Under the pieces are notes generated by a model. The model did not search any database. It was not told the origin of the DNA and saw only the letters and a list, made by a program, of their open reading frames with translations. Made by a program: the position numbers and the translations under genes. From NCBI GenBank assembly GCA_949987705.1, contig OX465281.1, positions 199,317,112-199,381,111 on the forward strand: 64,000 bases of DNA. Reading direction: 5' to 3'. Origin of the DNA: Thereva unica. Taxonomy: Eukaryota > Arthropoda > Insecta > Diptera > Therevidae. Below, one piece after another: positions 32,056-42,306 of this stretch; position 1 is the first letter of the stretch; every line of letters starts with the position of its first letter.

Positions 32056-33578
32056 TTACTTAAACCATTTAAAATGGTAAAGTCAAAGGAGAAATTGGGG
32101 GCAGCAATAGGACCGAACCGAACCGTGTTAAGGATGTCAAATAACTCTCTATATTTGACGAAGACTTTCTCGAAAGGTGAAGAAGGTGAGATAATGTCAA
32201 AAGAGTTGATGAAAGTAGGCTCAAAGAGAAGAATCCTGGCCAATTCTTTAGTGGTGATGAGTTCAGCTCTAAGATCAGTAGGTAATTCATTTGCAAGGGC
32301 ATATAAGGTGTGATTTGGGGTGGATTTAGTAAGACCCAGGCATCTTCTTAAAAAGTTGTTGCAGATGGTACCAATTCTTTTTTCAAAGGACAGCGATTCC
32401 TGAAAGGATAGAGCTCTGGCATATTCTAATTTAGATCTAATGAGCGACCGAAAAAGTAGCAAAGTACTTGAAGGAGCAGCACCAAATTTCTTTTTACTGA
32501 GTATGGAAATGACTCTATGATTGGAGTCCATCGCAGCAAGAGCTTCATTGAGTTGTAGTTTACTCTTTAAGTTGCGAGTGAAAATCCAACCAACGAATTT
32601 AAGATTAGAAACACTTGGTATTATGATGTTGTCAATAGAAAGGTTTATTTGTTTTTTATTATTAAAGAACATAGCTTTTGATTTAGAGAAATTGATAGAA
32701 AGTTTGAGCTTTTTTGTAATTGAAAAGAAATCGTAAAATGCAGTTTGAAGTTTGGATTGAGCAATGAGATTGGAATCGCCAGCAGCAATAAAACAGAAGT
32801 CATCTGCGAATTGGAAAATGTTAACATCCCATTTCACCACTTCATGTAGTGCAGAGGAGTATAAATTGAAAAGAATAGGACTGAGGGAGCTACCCTGAGG
32901 AAGTCCACCAGGTGCAGCTCTGATATTGTCAAGAACGCATAATTTCCTGTTGCTGAAGAAATTAATAATCCAGTTTATATAAATGAGTGGAATATTGACA
33001 GATAATAAAATAGTATAAAGAATGCCCAGGTCCACCCCATCATACGCACTGTCCAAATCCAGGGTCAGCATGGCAACAACCTTATGATGACGTCTCATGT
33101 GAGTAATGGTTTGCTGGATAACTCCCAGACAAGAGGAGGCGGAACGCCCTTTTCTGTAGGCAAAAGAGTGGATGGGAAGAAGGTTATTTGTTTCAACCAG
33201 CTTATCAATGTGAATTTTGATAAAGGAATTTATTATTTTGATGGGTACACAAATAAGAGATATTGGTCTGTAGCTATCGAGGAGAAGAGGATTTTTTCCA
33301 CCTTTCAATAAGGGGAAAATTTTAATGGTAAGCCATTCAATCAGAGGTTTCCCGGATAAGAAGATATTCTTCAAAAAAGAAACCAGAGCTTCCATACCAC
33401 TGAGTGAAAGGCTTTTAATCATTCCAAAGGTAATATAATCATGACCAGGAGCAGAATTTGAGGACTTGGTTTTAAGTAATTCCAATAAGTCAGAGACAGA
33501 CCAGTTCACTGAAGTGTGATTGTCAATGGGGTGAAGATTAGGAATAAGGGAAGGGTTTGTTGAGTGTCGCTGGCCCAC
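32010..33578 (-). pseudogene. I-like LINE reverse transcriptase
   Basis: This frame of about 520 codons lacks the start of the protein because the Gypsy LTR cuts in at 33585. RT motifs in order: Y-R-P-I-S-L, F-A-Y-R-K-G-R-S-A-S-S, L-T-L-D-L-D-S-A-Y-D-G-V, G-G-L-P-Q-G-S-S-L-S-P-I and F-Q-F-A-D-D-F (about residue 255). The mix of Y-D-G-V, Q-F-A-D-D and a following RNase H points to the I group of LINEs rather than Jockey. The C-terminal side ends at the homopolymer frame break into RNase H. Confidence 0.88.
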
Positions 33579-33585
33579 CGGTTCC

Positions 33586-34130
33586 TGTTGTCTTCATTTT
33601 TTGGGGTTGGCTGAAAAATACACTCGCAAAACTAGTAAAACACGGCACTTCAATTAATTATACTTTATTTGCACATTGCTTTTTAATTGCACATTTAAAA
33701 ATTACTTGCACATTTAAATTACTTTCAATTTAAGATTAATTTCAATTCAAACTTTTCGTACTATTGAACGATCCGGTGGCCCAGCAAGAACTGCCCTCCA
33801 AAGCTTTCTTGATGGCGGTTCTTGCCTCGGCCACGGTCCACGCGTTCAGGAATTCGGCTAACTCAGCATTTATCGCTTTTGATAAATGCTGAGCTAAAAT
33901 GCTTAGGTGTTCAAAATTGAAGCGAGAACTGATAGCGGTCATGCATTCGAAGAATGCTTACTTTGAAATTTAAATAATTAAAATGAAATTGAAATTTGAT
34001 ACCGCTCGTGCATACAAAGAATGCTTTGATAACATTTTGGAGACATTTAATATCAACATCCTGAACGTGGGGACCGTTTACACAATGTAATGATTATTGA
34101 TTGGTTACAATGTAATGAGTGGGCATAACA
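33586..34130 (-). repeat. Gypsy 3' LTR
   Basis: The 545-bp segment begins TGTT and ends AACA. On the minus strand it is directly preceded by a polypurine tract, and on the other side it directly abuts LINE coding sequence. The 5' LTR is missing from the window, so the pair cannot be compared for age. A 66-codon frame within it (33942-33742) is not credible as a gene. Confidence 0.75.
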
Positions 34131-34144
34131 TTCCTCCCCCCTTA
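34131..34144 (-). other. Polypurine tract
   Basis: Read on the minus strand this is AAGGGGGGAGGAA immediately before the LTR terminus TGTT, the priming site for plus-strand DNA synthesis in LTR retroelements. Its position supports the LTR boundary. Confidence 0.75.
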
Positions 34145-34364
34145 TAGAGATCAATGCAATTGATCTTGATGTTGAAAGCAAAATTACATTTATTTGTATG
34201 TTTCCTTTTTTTATGAACTTGAACTTATCTACTATTAAATAATTATTACATAATTTGAGAGATAATGCATGTACTTTAAAAAGCCTAAAATGTTTAAAAA
34301 CATTACCTAGATTTAAGTAAGTAATCTTTACATAGCTTAACAATTTGAATCTTAATATGTATAG

Positions 34365-37276
34365 TAGGGTGGAGCACAAATGTATGGCGAAATTTTTTTT
34401 TTTATATTTAGGTTTCTAAGTGCAAGGGATTTATGCCTTATGTAAAAACATAAAAGTATTCCAATTTTCATAAGAATTGAATATTGTTTTCTACCTCCGA
34501 AACCGCATTTAAAATTTTGAAATTCTTGAAAATACTACTCCTTTTCTCATATCTATATTAAGTAGACATTAAAGGTTAATAGGCGCAAAAAAATACACAA
34601 TGTAATGTTCACACAAGTAGTAATGTAATAAATGCAAAAATATGAAAGTTACATAAAAAACATACATGTTGAAACACCTTTAATTTGGCTGAAAATGACA
34701 TTTTGTATCGAATTTAGGCATTTTGTCTCTTGATTCCAATTTTGCCCTGATGGCACCTAATCGCGATTTTTTAGTACATTGAGAAATAGCTGCTTCTGTT
34801 GTAATCTTCACGGCTCGTTCTACTGCCTGCGTATGACATGGAAGACGCAAAAATGTTATCTGATTCACACTACCAGACTGAACAATATTAGATATTTCCT
34901 GTGTTGACAACGCTTTAAAAATTGGTGGTTCAGTTATCTCTTTTTGCCAGTCTATCATGTCGAAATAATTTGACGCATTAAAATTAATTTCTGGTACATC
35001 AAAAAGCCTTAGACTTTGTACGGTACTGCTACGAGCCTTCAAAATACGCCTGGCTGCCAGCTCACGAATGTGTTTTCGTTCATCAGTTATCATAGCTAAT
35101 AATAAATTTTCAGCATGCGCGAAATAACCATTCCTTTGAATTACAGTATCTACTATGGATTTCAAATTTTCAGGCAAGTACCGTGACGAAGATATAATCT
35201 TGAATAAATGACGGGAACCATCTTTACACGATGGATTATTCTTGATTGCAAACCAGGATGGCGCGTATACTTTTATAATAAACGTAGCTAAAGTAATCAA
35301 GGCAGATGTCGGCTTTTCAGTTGCGACATAAAGACGCAAAAGTCTATTAGCACGCGTGAGCCAGCGAGCATGAGACAATTTTCCTGGTGACTTGTGTCCT
35401 AAATCATCAGAAAAAGTGCCTGTAATAACTGCTGTAACAATTCTATGTAAATACTTTTGGTCTGTACTCAGATCGTTGGTCATGTTCGGTAGCAAATCCC
35501 CTTCAATTTTTTGAAACTTTTCTATAGGAAGTGCTTCGCAATTCTCTAATGCTTTGCCTAATGGACCATTGAAAGACTTTGGTCCTGAAGTTGAACCGTC
35601 AAGATGAAAAAATAAATGTCGTAGAGGCAACTCGTTCATATGCAGTAAACAAATTATCCTCTGAAGTGGTTTACTCAGCTGTTTTTCGAGAAGCCTTATA
35701 ACTCCGCCATTCTTCCCAGTATTGACATTAGTGCCATCACAACCAATTGCCATAAGTTTGTTTTGAGAAACACGATGCTGTTCAAAAAATGATGTGATAG
35801 AAGATACAATTCCTTTCGCCGATCCCACTTGCGGTACGACGTAACCTAGGTAAGTGGATTCTGGCTCCTGAATGAGTGAAATATGTTCCTCAACTATTAC
35901 CTTTCTATAATTTCTTTTTCCTTTTTTAATAATTTTCAAAGTTCTATCCTTTCTTCCATCGAAGTATAGTGCAGAAATATCCCTGAGGCTTACCTGTTCC
36001 AATAACTCCTGTCTCGTCTTGTTTCTTTCTCTTCGTAACTTACTTCTGTCTATAACTTCTACATCGGACCCAATGTCATGTAATACTGATGACACAATCG
36101 CAGCAGCAGCCCTGTCAGATACTCCGTATCTATCGCATGTTTTCGATACAGTAGGTAAATTAATGCGCGCCTTTTTTTCCCTTTCTTTACAGGAATGACA
36201 GCTTTAGTTTTGCTGGCAGATGATTCGTTTCTTGTAGGCTCATCGTTATCGGAAGAAAATGAAGAGGTGCTGATGTCTAAATTAACAGGCAACTTACTTA
36301 CACTAGTAGAGTTATTGGAGCAAAGTTTTCGTTTTAACTTCCGTTCCTGATTTATTTGATTTTTTTTGGTAGTGACAACATCAACTCCGCCAATTATCAT
36401 TTTACGAGCCGTCCTTTGGTCAATTAAAAAGGCTTGTTCCCGTTTTGGAACCTTCTTTTCTCTAGGACAGGTGCAATAGTTGAAATCCTTGCATTTGCAA
36501 GCCGATATATCAAAAAGTAACTTTTTATTTTGTGTAAAACTTTCCATCGTTTTCTGAGAATTTTTTTTTATCGACTTCAATAGATTTTTTCGCTTCTCGT
36601 GATACGCTTTTAACATCTGAACAATCCTGGTACTGGTAACTATTGGCAAAGATGCCACTTGCCATATACTTACGATTTCTGGCACGATTTTATCAGCAAT
36701 TTCTGAAAATCTGGGCTCTTTTTTGCTTGTCTTCATAATGTGCCGCGTCCATTCGTAATGTTTGACAATATCTTCGTAAGTTGGTAAAACGTTTCTCTTT
36801 AACTCACAACATTCACCAAATATTGGGCATTTAGAAGCACTGCGTGTTTTTTCCATTTTTATCAACAAATAATATTTTTAGGTTATGTTGTTAAGATAAT
36901 TGCGCGCAACAGTTCACCTCGAAAGACAATAATGTACTGCCCCGCTCGACCCGCGTAGTAATTGCCTGATTGGCACCCCCCCCCTTTCCCCGTTGGTACT
37001 ATTGTACGTTGTTTTTATATTTTATTATTAAAATAGAGTATATTAGCAATATATTAAGATAATAAAAAGATAAAATATATCAAGATTTGATAGAAATATA
37101 ATTTCATCAACTCCTGTCTGAAATCCACTTTTAATAAAAGTTCAGTGACCTTTCGGAGGTACTTATACTTATGTTTTTTAAATAATATTTTACAGGTCCA
37201 TGTTTGAGCTTAGAAAGCATAAACTTTTAATACTTAGAATTACGAAATGCGAAAAAAAAATTTTCCCTCCACCCTA
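34365..37276 (-). mobile_element. DNA transposon with TAGGGTGGAG ends, hAT-like
   Basis: The perfect 10-bp ends TAGGGTGGAG...CTCCACCCTA are flanked by a perfect 8-bp duplication ATGTATAG (34357-34364 and 37277-37284). Next to the ends both sides have A/T-rich runs. It carries one large transposase-like gene on the minus strand and sits in the Gypsy 3' noncoding region. The 8-bp duplication fits hAT and a few other superfamilies. Confidence 0.88.
34680..36868 (-). pseudogene. Transposase-like protein with GCDGTNVNTG motif
   Basis: Two overlapping frames (36868-36059 and 36095-34680) make a protein of about 730 residues. The change of frame coincides with a T7 run at 36172-36178. The N-terminal part has a Cys-rich C-P-I-F-G-E-C-C region and a C-K-C...C-x-C-P stretch. 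The second part has A-L-Y-F-D-G-R-K-D, later A-I-G-C-D-G-T-N-V-N-T-G, I-C-L-L-H-M-N-E-L-P-L-R-H, and near the C-terminus P-C-H-T-Q-A-V-E-R-A-V. I recognise this as a family found scattered in many animal genomes, usually unnamed. The D...D...ER spacing resembles a hAT RNase-H fold, which is an inference. Confidence 0.7.
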
Positions 37277-37300
37277 ATGTATAGTTAGTGCTACATGTTT

Positions 37301-37325
37301 ATATATATATATATATATATATATA
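37301..37325. repeat. TA microsatellite
   Basis: Twelve to thirteen TA units lie between the downstream transposon and the end of env. Confidence 0.9.
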
Positions 37326-37347
37326 GGTATATATAATTAAATGGATA

Positions 37348-39076
37348 TCAGGACTCTTCTAGGTCACTCGCGGAATGGGAGTGTTTGGAACTCAGTTGTA
37401 GTTTAAATTTGAAATATCTTTTGTATATTATGTAGAGTGTTAACCCGACTATGAGAATTAAGGAGACGGTAGATATTGAGATTGTTGTTATGTGGTTAGT
37501 ACTTGAGGGTAGTAGATCTAGAATGTCATCGTGCGGAATAATTGTTTTGAGGTTGACACTGAGGCTGTCTAAATCTCTGGTGTCGAAGAGAACTCGTGGA
37601 AGTTTGTCTTTAGTGGGGATCGCTGAGAAATTCAGATACAAGTTTGACAGCGTGGTTTCCAATTGATAATATTGAGCGTTGATGTCAGAAATGGTTGAAT
37701 GCGTTTCTATCATGATTTCTTTCGTCCTGGCTTTGCATCCGGGTTCTAAAGCTAATAGTCCGCTACCTAATATTGGTACAGAGTAGGAGGTATCATTGCA
37801 GCTTATTCGAAGGTTCGTACGACTCGATATTAGGTAGATCCAAGTGTTGGGTTTAGTGAGTTTGTTCCACATTTCATGGGTTAAATTAAAGAGTCGAATT
37901 TCGCAGCCGGTTGGTGAGATTTCGCCTTGGTGTAGGCCTATTATACAGTTCTCATTGTTAAAGCTGTACAAAACTAATTGTATACAAATGAATTCGTCTG
38001 ATTGAAATCGGCGGCATGCGTCGATATCACTTTGTTTGAGGAACGCGTATCGTTCGCTTTTTTCATCGATAAGGACGTATTGCGAATTGATCTTAATGTA
38101 GTGGTAAGTATTGTTATGAAACGGAACTGGTACGCTTTGCAGTTTATAAAGAGAAAAGGTATTCTTGATAAGTGGAATTTTGATTTGAAAAACTAAGGCG
38201 TTAGTCGTTAGAAGGGGTGAAATATTAGATATTTGGGCAATTATGGGTATGTTAAAACTAGTAGGCGTAACTGGGAGTTTCAACCCGTTCAGGGCTTCCA
38301 GTTGAACGTCTCTTAAAGCCTTTAAGAAATTTTCAGAATTGGCGAGGTGTTTGTCCAATCGTCCAAGCCTGGATTCGTGGATTATATCCATAAATTCTGC
38401 TTGGCTGGCTGTTAATTGGTTTGCTGCAAGGAGTAAGATGGTTGCCGCTTCGTCGAGAAGGTGGAAGTGTAATTGGGTTACTTTTGTGTCCTCTAGTTCC
38501 TTTTCTATGGTGTTAATACCATTAGAGATATTGTTTAACTTGTCGGTTAAAATTTTGAAGGAGGACGCCATCGTGTCTACGATGACGGATATCTTCTTCT
38601 CAAAGGAGTGATGAATTCGTTTTTGGTTAGTTTGGAGAACCTGGATTGAGTCCTGAACGTACTTGGAGTCGTCGCTATCCATAACCCCGAAGAGAAATTT
38701 TTGAGCCTTGCCTATAACATTAATTAACCCGCGCTTTAATCGGTGTGAATGGGGCTGTGTTAGATTAGTGAAGTACACGTTGGCTTCCTTTATGTCATTG
38801 AGGGTGCCATTGACGAGTCGCAGAGTGGTCACGCAGCTGTCTTCGGCGAATAGTTCCTTAGTCTTCGTACAGAGTTTTTCAAAATTCGTGTAGTGCATTG
38901 CTAATTCCTGCGATTCGGTTTCAATTGCAGTGATATTTACGTAGAGGAAGAATTCCCAATCGTCGGTGGAGTGTAGTACCTTTCCCGTATGCTCGCAGTA
39001 CACTCCAGTATTAGACGTGAATGGCGTGATGGTGTGTCCTTGGGCCAATATGGTCGTGACGAAAGAGCAAAGGGAT
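37348..39076 (-). pseudogene. env: Gypsy env, baculovirus-F-type envelope protein
   Basis: One uninterrupted frame ends at 37348. It is open upstream to a likely splice acceptor (AG at 39078-39077), consistent with env being made from a spliced RNA in errantiviruses. A hydrophobic stretch at the very start could be a signal peptide ending near A-Q-G. A furin-type site R-L-K-R-G lies near residue 105 and is followed by a fusion-peptide-like segment. A helical ectodomain with several N-x-S/T sites follows, and one membrane segment (about residues 520-540) precedes a short basic tail. No ATG is visible in this exon. The frame itself is intact, but the provirus is not. Confidence 0.82.
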
Positions 39077-39714
39077 CTGGAATGGAATGTAAAAGTTGTT
39101 TAGACAGGAAGTTTGGAACGCGTCGTAAGAGTTTCTCTGTAGTGGATTAGTATAACAATCAGAGATTTGGATAGATAAAATGTAAAAGAGTAATGATCTA
39201 TGACGATATGGCAGGTCGTTCGCACGCTAGATGCTTAAATTCGTTGGAAGGGTGCAAATAAGAGTTTGTTATTACATTCATTAATTAGATTGATTTAAGG
39301 TTGATGTCCACCTTATTGAAAGTGTTGCTCTAGCATTAACCTCTAGGATTAGTGGTTTCGAGGCCACCCGTGGTGGGATGGCTTACATTTTCCCATCAAT
39401 CATGGAAAAATATTTCATAGAAAAGTAAGACTGTGCTTAAGTTTTAAAGATTCGTGAGAATTTATTAAAGATCGAGAGAGTCATATGCGCATGTTATTTC
39501 GTAAGGTGACCGCTGACTTTGAAGGCAGTGACAGTGTAATCTATGATTTAGATGGGTTTCGAGTTAGTGAGATTAAAGCCGAATTACATAATACTAGTGC
39601 GAGAGAGGTATGGTTCAATTGTAATACGGCTTAAGCCTGTCGTTATGAACCCTGACGTGTTTGTTTCCTAAGAGTTTTCTCTCGCTATTTGGTGAGAAAA
39701 ACGAGGGTTGTAGT
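39077..39714 (-). other. Gypsy pol-env intergenic region
   Basis: This noncoding provirus sequence lies between env and the hAT insertion. It continues on the far side of the hAT at 50514-50586. It contains the candidate env splice acceptor. No ORF is supported. Confidence 0.55.
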
Positions 39715-40281
39715 TAGGGAATTCGATTCCGGCCCTTATTTCCAATCTCGGGATTTCGGGATTATAAACAGACAATCCCGGGATCCCGGGATAGCCCCGG
39801 GATTTTGGATTGTTAGAAAAAATCGCAAAAATTATGTAAAAAGCTACTTTTATTTCAAGTTTTTAATTGACAAAGTAATCAAGTTTCCTTGGTAAATGAA
39901 ATCATACAAAAAAAAAAAAAAAGTGAAACTTCTACAAAAAATATTATAATCAGACTTTAGTTCTTTCAGTCTCCACCTCAAATTTTAATCAATTCAACTC
40001 TCAATAAACACGATATTCTTCCACCAAAAATAACATCAATCTCCTTAAATTTAAATAAAAACAATGTAACATAATAAACTCAATAAATTAAACTTCGAAC
40101 AATGTTAATTAACTTAAAACTTGAACAAATTAAACTAAAAAAAATTCCTTGAACTTAAATAACGACATACAATGTCCATAATTTATATTTTCAACATAAC
40201 AAGTATCTTTTATGCAATGTAAATATGTAGTATTCATCAGTTACATTTCTCATATATAAAAATAAGTGGTTATTGTAACAT

Positions 40282-41688
40282 TTAAATCTTGTTTAAATTG
40301 CGAAAATATGCTCGAAGAAATAACAATGCGTCCAATGTTTCATCACCTAGCCTGCTTCTTAATTTGTTGCACATAAATGCAGTTGCAGAGAATGCGCGTT
40401 CGGGTTCGATAGAAGTTGGAGGAATAGTCAATAAATACTTATAAGCTCGTTCTAGATTATAGCCCCTGTTGGAACTTGAAGCTTCAAATAAATTCATTTC
40501 TTTCTTAATAATTTTACAAAAGTCGGTTTCTTTATATGATTCAGCCGATTCCGAAGACCCTATTTTCATGCTTTTTTCTATTTCAAGCTGAAGCTTTTCT
40601 TTGAGCGTTAAATCACTTTTGTTAATAGTTGTAGGTTCAATTTCCATGTTGCGCTCTTCCTCTACATCATTAGTCTTCGTGTTCATCCTCTCAATTAACG
40701 AAATTATCTGGTTTTTTATCAAATTCTTGCTGGGGCTTGAAAACAGATGCTTTATTTCGTCATCTAAACTATTGTCATCATCCATATGAGGATTTTGCAG
40801 ATAGCATAAAACACCGCTCAACTCATTTCGTCTGCGACCCTGTATGCGTTCTTGTAAATGTGTTTTCATTTTAGAAGCCAAAATGGAGTTATTGTCATTC
40901 AACTGTTTAAAAAGAAACTTTAGAGTAGCATCAGCCGTGCATAAATTAGCGTCAGAACGACAAAGTGCTCCACAGTTAGTTTGACAGGGGCCAAGACTTC
41001 GATAATCTCATTGATGAGATCGAAATCGGATTCATCTAATTGTACTGGATTATGCAAGTCTATAAGTGCTTTTTGGATGCTAACTTTCAAAAGGGCAAAA
41101 CGCTCAAGCATTGTAAAGAGGCTATTCCACCTAGTTTTGCAATCAAGCAGTAAATTAAGTTCTTTTCCGTGCTCTTTTCGTACATATTTTTGAAGTATGG
41201 TATCATTCTTTAACGAACCTCTTTTGAAAATAAGAACCACTTTCCGGACTTTTTTTATTACGTCCTTAATGTTGCGGTCATTCGTTAGATCCGGACAATT
41301 TTCTGTCTCAATGACTAATCGTGATTCTAGATCTTCATCATCGTCATCTGAATCAGCAATGGTGGTCTCACTTGCAGAAGTATCTGATATACTTTTTTTG
41401 TACAACAAATCGCAAACGGCTAAATGAATGGCATGAGCAAAACAAACTTGATGGTCTGCATTCACAAGTTTTCCAACTTTGAGCATTACATTTGGACCAT
41501 CAGTTACGATTGCAACAATATCGGTATCCAGAGAGATACCGAATTGAGCAAGGCGCTCTTTTAAGATGTCAACACAAGTTTCAGCCTTCAATGATACATC
41601 AATGCGAATGAGGCCTAAACTCCAAAACTTTTTATCCGCATGTATATTTACATTCATGTATCTTTTATTAGAAGTAGATGTCCATTCG
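40282..41688 (-). pseudogene. hAT transposase, catalytic and C-terminal part
   Basis: The frame resumes right after the foldback insertion with E-W-T-S-T-S-N-K-R-Y-M-N-V-N, which follows the first catalytic Asp. The second Asp lies in A-I-V-T-D-G-P-N-V-M, and F-A-H-A-I-H-L-A-V-C is the usual C/H block. Near 40975 the frame shifts by one base. The second frame ends with the dimerisation block, whose catalytic Glu is in P-T-S-I-E-P-E-R-A-F-S-A. Overall this is a nearly complete hAT of the BED/ZBED group, disabled by an insertion and one indel. Confidence 0.88.
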
Positions 41689-41962
41689 TCAAAGCCATAG
41701 CCTTCTATATATACAAGCCATGCAAACGCTTTTGCATGTAGTAGTACTTTGACCGGGTCTCTTAAACGTCAAAGTTTGTTCGGTGGTGAAATACGTGTCG
41801 CCGCGCATAAAAATTTGTTAAATTTGCAGTTAAAAAAGTATTAAATATATACACAGTAAAAAAATTTGTGTTAAAATTAACACAAATCGCCTGTCCTCAA
41901 CGGTCCACTGATGTTTTTATGTTAAATTAACACATTCATTATGTGTTAAGCTTTAACACAGA

Positions 41963-42169
41963 GAAATAGTTGATATTTAACACAAAAATAGATGTTATTA
42001 TAACACAAAAAAACTGTGAAATAACACTTAAGAAATAGTTAATATTTAACATAGAAATAGATGTTATTTTGACACAAAAAAACGGTAAAATAACAATCCA
42101 GAAATAGTTAATATTCAACACAAAAATTGATGTTATTCTGACACAAAAGATTTGTGAAGTATTAGTCAG
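41963..42169. repeat. Three 69-bp subterminal tandem repeats
   Basis: Units start at 41963, 42032 and 42101, each opening with GAAATAGTT(G/A)ATATT and containing AACACAAAAA and TGATGTTATT-like words. They lie just inside the left terminal repeat of the CACTA element. In plant CACTA elements subterminal repeats bind the element's own protein. The same role here is an inference. Confidence 0.85.
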
Positions 42170-42306
42170 AATAAACTCACCATTATTTGTGTGTTAATTA
42201 AACACAAAGGAACTGTCATTACAAAATTAAAAATAATTTTAAAAAACCATAATAAAAACACTTTCTTCAATTACGAACATTTTATTAAGTTCCAAAACAT
42301 ATAATG

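Larger units (their letters stand above)
30733..33585 (-). mobile_element. I-like LINE, 3' half (RT and RNase H)
   Basis: Reverse transcriptase and RNase H on the minus strand are followed by a 3' UTR ending in the perfect palindrome ACTAGCCTAGGCTAGT (30767-30782) and a CAACAACAACAT tail. At 33585 it abuts a Gypsy LTR exactly. The 5' half of a LINE in the same orientation resumes at 55049, so the Gypsy provirus very probably split one LINE. Confidence 0.85.

Noticed and set aside
33742..33942. 66-codon minus-strand gene
   Set aside because: It lies entirely within the Gypsy LTR and has no motif.
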